From Paramacrobiotus metropolitanus (taxonomy: Eukaryota > Tardigrada > Eutardigrada > Parachela > Macrobiotidae), in the NCBI RefSeq assembly GCF_019649055.1, contig NW_026570333.1, positions 186,001-250,000 on the forward strand: a stretch of DNA of 64,000 bases, written 5' to 3'. How positions within the stretch are numbered: the stretch's first letter is position 1; every line of letters starts with the position of its first letter. The translations under genes and the position numbers were made by a program. Shown in pieces: positions 60,341-64,000 of this stretch. The notes below the pieces were generated by a model. It worked only from the letters and a program-made list of their open reading frames with translations, was not told the origin of the DNA and made no database searches.

Positions 60341-62102
60341 ATGGAACAGATATCGAATTCCAAGTGCTTCGGTGGATTTCAGAAAGTCTTCAAACATCCG
60401 AGGTTGGTGATGTTGTTCATGTTACCGTGCTGCTGCAGAGTTCTGCTCGTTACGCGATGGTGCAAATTGCAAAATCATCATGGGGTGCACTGAGTCTTTC
60501 TTCGAACCGAGCAGTCAGCGATGATTGTTTGCAGCTCGGAGACGAAATGCAGCATGACATTCTCCATCTACATTCCCCCGCAATCCAGCCCGGATGAGAA
60601 GTTCCCCGTACTGTACTGGTTGTCGGGGCTGACCTGTACCGAGCAGAATTTCATCACGAAATCCGGAGTGCAGCGGTACGCTGCTGAAGCTAAAGTCGTC
60701 ATTGTCGGCCCGGATACCAGTCCTCGTAAGTAAAGAAAACTGCAAAAAATTTTGTTCGGATTTTAGCATTTTCTAGAATAAATGTTGGCGCGCCAAGGCT
60801 GCCTCGCTGTCTAACGCATGTATGAACAGTAACGCGGCTACAGCGACCAGGCTGCTTGCGCTTAGTTTGATTCAACGGTGATTTTTGTTCGTACTTTTTA
60901 ATTTTAAAGACCGGCTTCCGCAGCTGACGCGTGCATTTGGCTGGAGGGGATTTCTCATTTTGTCAGACATTTTTTTCTTCTGCTGTAGGCGGCTGCAATA
61001 TCGAGGGCGAAGATGATTCATGGGATTTCGGTACGGGTGCGGGATTTTATGTGGATGCCACGGAGGATAAATGGAAAAATAATTATCGCATGTATTCCTA
61101 CATTACGAAAGAAGTAAGCAGACATTTTCCTGCTTATTCTAATATTTAAAAATTGAACAAGTATTTAGAAATTGTGCACCGAAAATCATCCGTATCATAT
61201 TATTTTTAGGAAGTCAAAAACATTTAAAATAATTTTGTAGATTCAGCAGTTAATTTTGGATTTCTTGTTGATCCGCAGTTACGTGTTTTGAACTGTTTTC
61301 ACATTCCTGGAGTTTAGTTTCTAAAATATTCGGTTTTTAAAAAATAAAGTTACAGATATTATAAGTAAAGTACTCGTAATAACAGTTTTATTCACAGATT
61401 TCCCCATTTATTTTACTAAACGTATTTAATTTATTTTATTCTGAATTTATTTAACTGAATCCAGCAGTTTAGTAGAATAATTTAATAAACCAAAAAAATG
61501 AAAAAATCACTTTGCTTCGGTAATTTGTCTGCTTTTGCTGAAGAAAAATCTGGAAAATATGCGGGACTAATTTTCTAGAAAAAAAAAATAATTTTCGTTG
61601 AATTGTGGACAATAAATATTTACTGCCTGCTTATTTCCAGCTGCCACAACTGATCACCCAGCATTTCCCGGTGGACGCATCCCGCCAGTCCATCTTCGGG
61701 CACAGCATGGGCGGACACGGCGCCCTCATCGCCTTTTTAAAGAACCCCGGCCAGTACCGCTCCGTCTCGGCATTCGCGCCCATCGCCAACGCGTCCCGGT
61801 CGAAATTCGGGATCAAATGCTTCGACGGCTATTTGGGCCGGGATGAAGCGGCCTGGCGGGCGTACGACGCGACGGAAGTGGTGAAAAACTACAAAGGCGA
61901 CAAAGTGGAGATCCTGATTGATCAGGGAAAGGCCGACGATTTCTTCCAGGATTTAATGGGCGACCGCTTCGCGGAGGCGGCGCGGGGCGCCGGCTTGGCG
62001 GTGCAGTATCGCGAGCACGAGGGATACGATCATGGATATTATTTCATCTCCACGTTCATCGGGGAGCACATCCAGCATCATATGAAGTACTTGCGGAATT
62101 AA
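60341..62102 (+). CDS. ESD: S-formylglutathione hydrolase (esterase D)
   Basis: Cytosolic serine hydrolase that splits S-formylglutathione in the glutathione-dependent formaldehyde pathway. Exons 60341-60402, 60535-60725, 60989-61113, 61641-62102; all phases agree, giving 279 residues (human 282). ATG 60341 gives [17 protein letters not shown], matching the family N-terminus. Exon 2 carries [14 protein letters not shown]; exon 3 carries [20 protein letters not shown]. Exon 4 has the nucleophile elbow GHSMGG (Ser148), the acid in LIDQGKADD (Asp225 or 226) and His257 in YDHGYYF. Nothing is missing. A foldback element lies close upstream and may touch the promoter. Confidence 0.97.
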
Positions 62103-63440
62103 TTGGATTTTATTTAATTTTTCGCGTCTTGTGTGAGAATGAGGTTTTTTGAATGCTCATAACATTTTTTTTTGCTCGATTTATATTTTTAAAATTATGT
62201 TGGTTTTGGGCAGGTTCGGTTTGTTAGTTATTTTTAAATTTGATTGATTGTTCGGGTTTTTTGGTTTGGTTTTAGAATTTTTTTTTGTTGAACTTGGTGG
62301 GTGGATGTTTTTGCGCTTTCCAGGTTTTGTGCGCTTTCCAGGTTTTGTGGTTGCAATACGAACGGAAGTTGCTTTAAAAAAAATTAAAAATGCCGATCAT
62401 GTGCGCAGATCGATATTGGTTTAATCGTAAATAATTTGTTGAAATCACCGTTCTAAAAACTGATAATAATTGAGTAACAATGCATCCTTTAATAAATGAA
62501 TAGTACTAATTCATTTCTGAATTTCGCCATTTCATTTTTTTTATTTATGAGTTGGAGTAGAGTGTTGTAAGTCAGTAGGGAAATAAACTGAGGAAATAAA
62601 ATAACAGAAATAATCCAATTTCAACTGTAAACTTTCGGACACAATGCAGAAAAATTCGTCAAATTGGCGGCGGCACACAACCATCGCGGCTGCAGTTACT
62701 TTTTTTTATACTGCATCGCTTCATGATCCTGCATCAAAACCTGCTTTGCGGCAAATTTATTTGTTATTTTATATTTGGCGAATTTATAATAATATGTTGT
62801 TAATTTCATCTTTGACTTATACATACTGCAACCTGGTGCTGGAAGCATGCTGCTCTAATCAGTTCACATTCCATTGTCTCAAAAACTCTCAATCAACTGT
62901 ACACTGTACAGTAATTAATGTTCCATAGAAAACGATTCCATAGACTCGACAACACAGTACTTGACGCTTGACGCTTGACGGCATCTCTCTTATCTTTCTC
63001 TTTGATCGCACGCCATAGTACAGTACGCTGATAACAACCAGCCATGTGCTTGCACCGACCGTACGTCTCGCCTGCCCACAATCTCAAGTACGACCACACC
63101 CATTGGTTAAATCCATCAGCTGTACATAATCCGCTAAATCCCATTGGCGGCGGCACGGCATCTGCATAGCAGGGCCGGCCCACCGCTGACCCTGAATCAC
63201 CGGCATACTTTGCGGTTATTCACACAGGCTGACGCACAGCAGCGCAGGCCGCATGCATGCTTAAACATGCATCCAAACTTTCCGATGCAAAAACGCAGAT
63301 TAGTCTAATGTTATACAGTTCAGGGAATAATCGCTTATCGCTACTTCCCGGTTCTCATTCTCATCCTTCCTTTCTGATTAATTGTGGGGATCTTTCTTGT
63401 GATTGAATAATGTCTAAACAGTGATTTAAGTTTCCTCATC
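62103..63440. other. Intergenic ESD - winged-helix gene
   Basis: ESD 3' region, then upstream region of the next gene. A short direct repeat (gcgctttccaggttttgt, twice) lies at about 62,311-62,350. No gene seen. Confidence 0.55.
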
Positions 63441-64000
63441 ATGCCGCGTGTCTCGCCCGTACCGTTCAAGCGCTCCAACTCCTCCACGAAATTCCTGAAA
63501 GCCAGTCCGCGGGTGCAGCCCGATCCAGTGGATCTGCGCGGCATCCTGGCGCTGCTGCAGGACGGCAACCGGCACTCCACTATCCGGTGCATCCTGCAGG
63601 GGTTACCGGGGATAGCGGTGGAGACGGTGGAGAAGCAGTTGTTTAGTGGCATCCAGCAGGGCTTATTGGTGCAGCAGTATAGTACCCAGCTGGGGGAGTA
63701 CGTGTATGTCGATGCGGAACGGCTGAGTAAGCTGCGGGACTTCCGGATTCGCCAGGCGGAGGAGATGCAGCGGGCGGTGGTGCTGGCCGTGCGGGAGATG
63801 GGGGACACGGAGGGGTCGGATCGGGGGCGGATTGAGAAGTACATCTCCTCCACTTTCGAGTAAGACACAGTACGGACAACTAATTTATTCGATGAAGTTA
63901 TTGATTTGCTGTTTATTTAATTGTTGCTTTACTTTCTTATTTTATTTACTCTTTTATTTAATTTTATTTACCATTTATTTTTGTATATTTATTTTATTTT
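63441..64000 (+). CDS. Winged-helix (H15-like) protein, 5' end only
   Basis: Exon 63441-63859 (phase 2) ends at a strong donor (GA|gtaaga); the frame would otherwise stop at once. The gene continues past the window, and the last 140 bp are A/T-rich intron. About 140 residues are present. After a basic N-terminus, residues about 30-90 resemble a winged helix (HSTIRCILQGLPGIAVETVEKQ, positions 52 on, broken here for length). A second unit near the end (AVREMGD.EGSDRGRIEKYI) resembles linker-histone/H15-like folds. Paired N-terminal winged helices of this kind occur in KAT6-type acetyltransferases, and single ones in SAMD1. I cannot tell which, so no symbol is given. Confidence 0.55.

Noticed and set aside
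60205-60597. 130-codon ORF over the start of ESD
   Set aside because: It reads ESD exon 1, intron and exon 2 in a wrong frame; the spliced ESD frame matches the family and this one does not.

Overview
The window looks like nuclear DNA from a small invertebrate animal. Conserved genes are split by GT-AG introns, a tRNA-Leu gene has Pol III features, and the space between genes is full of eukaryotic transposons. The mix (expanded families, degenerate kinases, an intronless GPCR, many non-autonomous elements) would suit a tardigrade, but that is my inference; nothing in the window proves the phylum.

Layout. 0-3 kb: a three-exon gene of an F-box/SH3-like family, with a one-base frameshift and a hairpin element in its last intron. 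4.4-5 kb: a LINE reverse-transcriptase relic. 6.7-7.6 kb: an intronless rhodopsin-type GPCR. 9.5-16.7 kb: a young LTR retrotransposon on the minus strand (530-bp LTRs identical by eye, GTAC target duplication) with gag and an unknown ORF but no visible pol. 16.9-23.4 kb: a complete six-exon CWH43/PGAP2IP gene (minus), which I resolved splice site by splice site. 24.2-24.8 kb: mitochondrial acyl carrier protein (NDUFAB1), with a one-base discrepancy at a C run. 25.5-27.0 kb: five-exon ZNF830. 27.67 kb: tRNA-Leu(CAG). 29.0-32.8 kb: a double protein-kinase gene (minus), hit by a hAT element, a stop codon and a MITE-filled intron. 35-46.3 kb: an 11.3-kb foldback transposon whose inverted termini are arrays of a 41-bp repeat; it lies inside exon 1 of a second F-box-family copy. 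47.9-48.3 kb: a third, broken copy. 52.2-57.1 kb: a fourth, nearly intact copy that shows the full SH3-like + F-box architecture. 60.3-62.1 kb: complete four-exon S-formylglutathione hydrolase (ESD). 63.4 kb to the end: first exon of a winged-helix gene that runs off the window.

The conserved genes are housekeeping: GPI-anchor lipid remodelling (CWH43), mitochondrial fatty-acid synthesis/complex I (NDUFAB1), a nuclear splicing/genome-stability factor (ZNF830) and formaldehyde detoxification (ESD). They are not an operon and share no obvious pathway. The rest is accessory: four F-box-family copies in different states of decay, and at least ten transposable or foldback elements, many with readable target-site duplications. 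The strongest unusual signal is the foldback element with its repeat-array termini and a repeated interior module.
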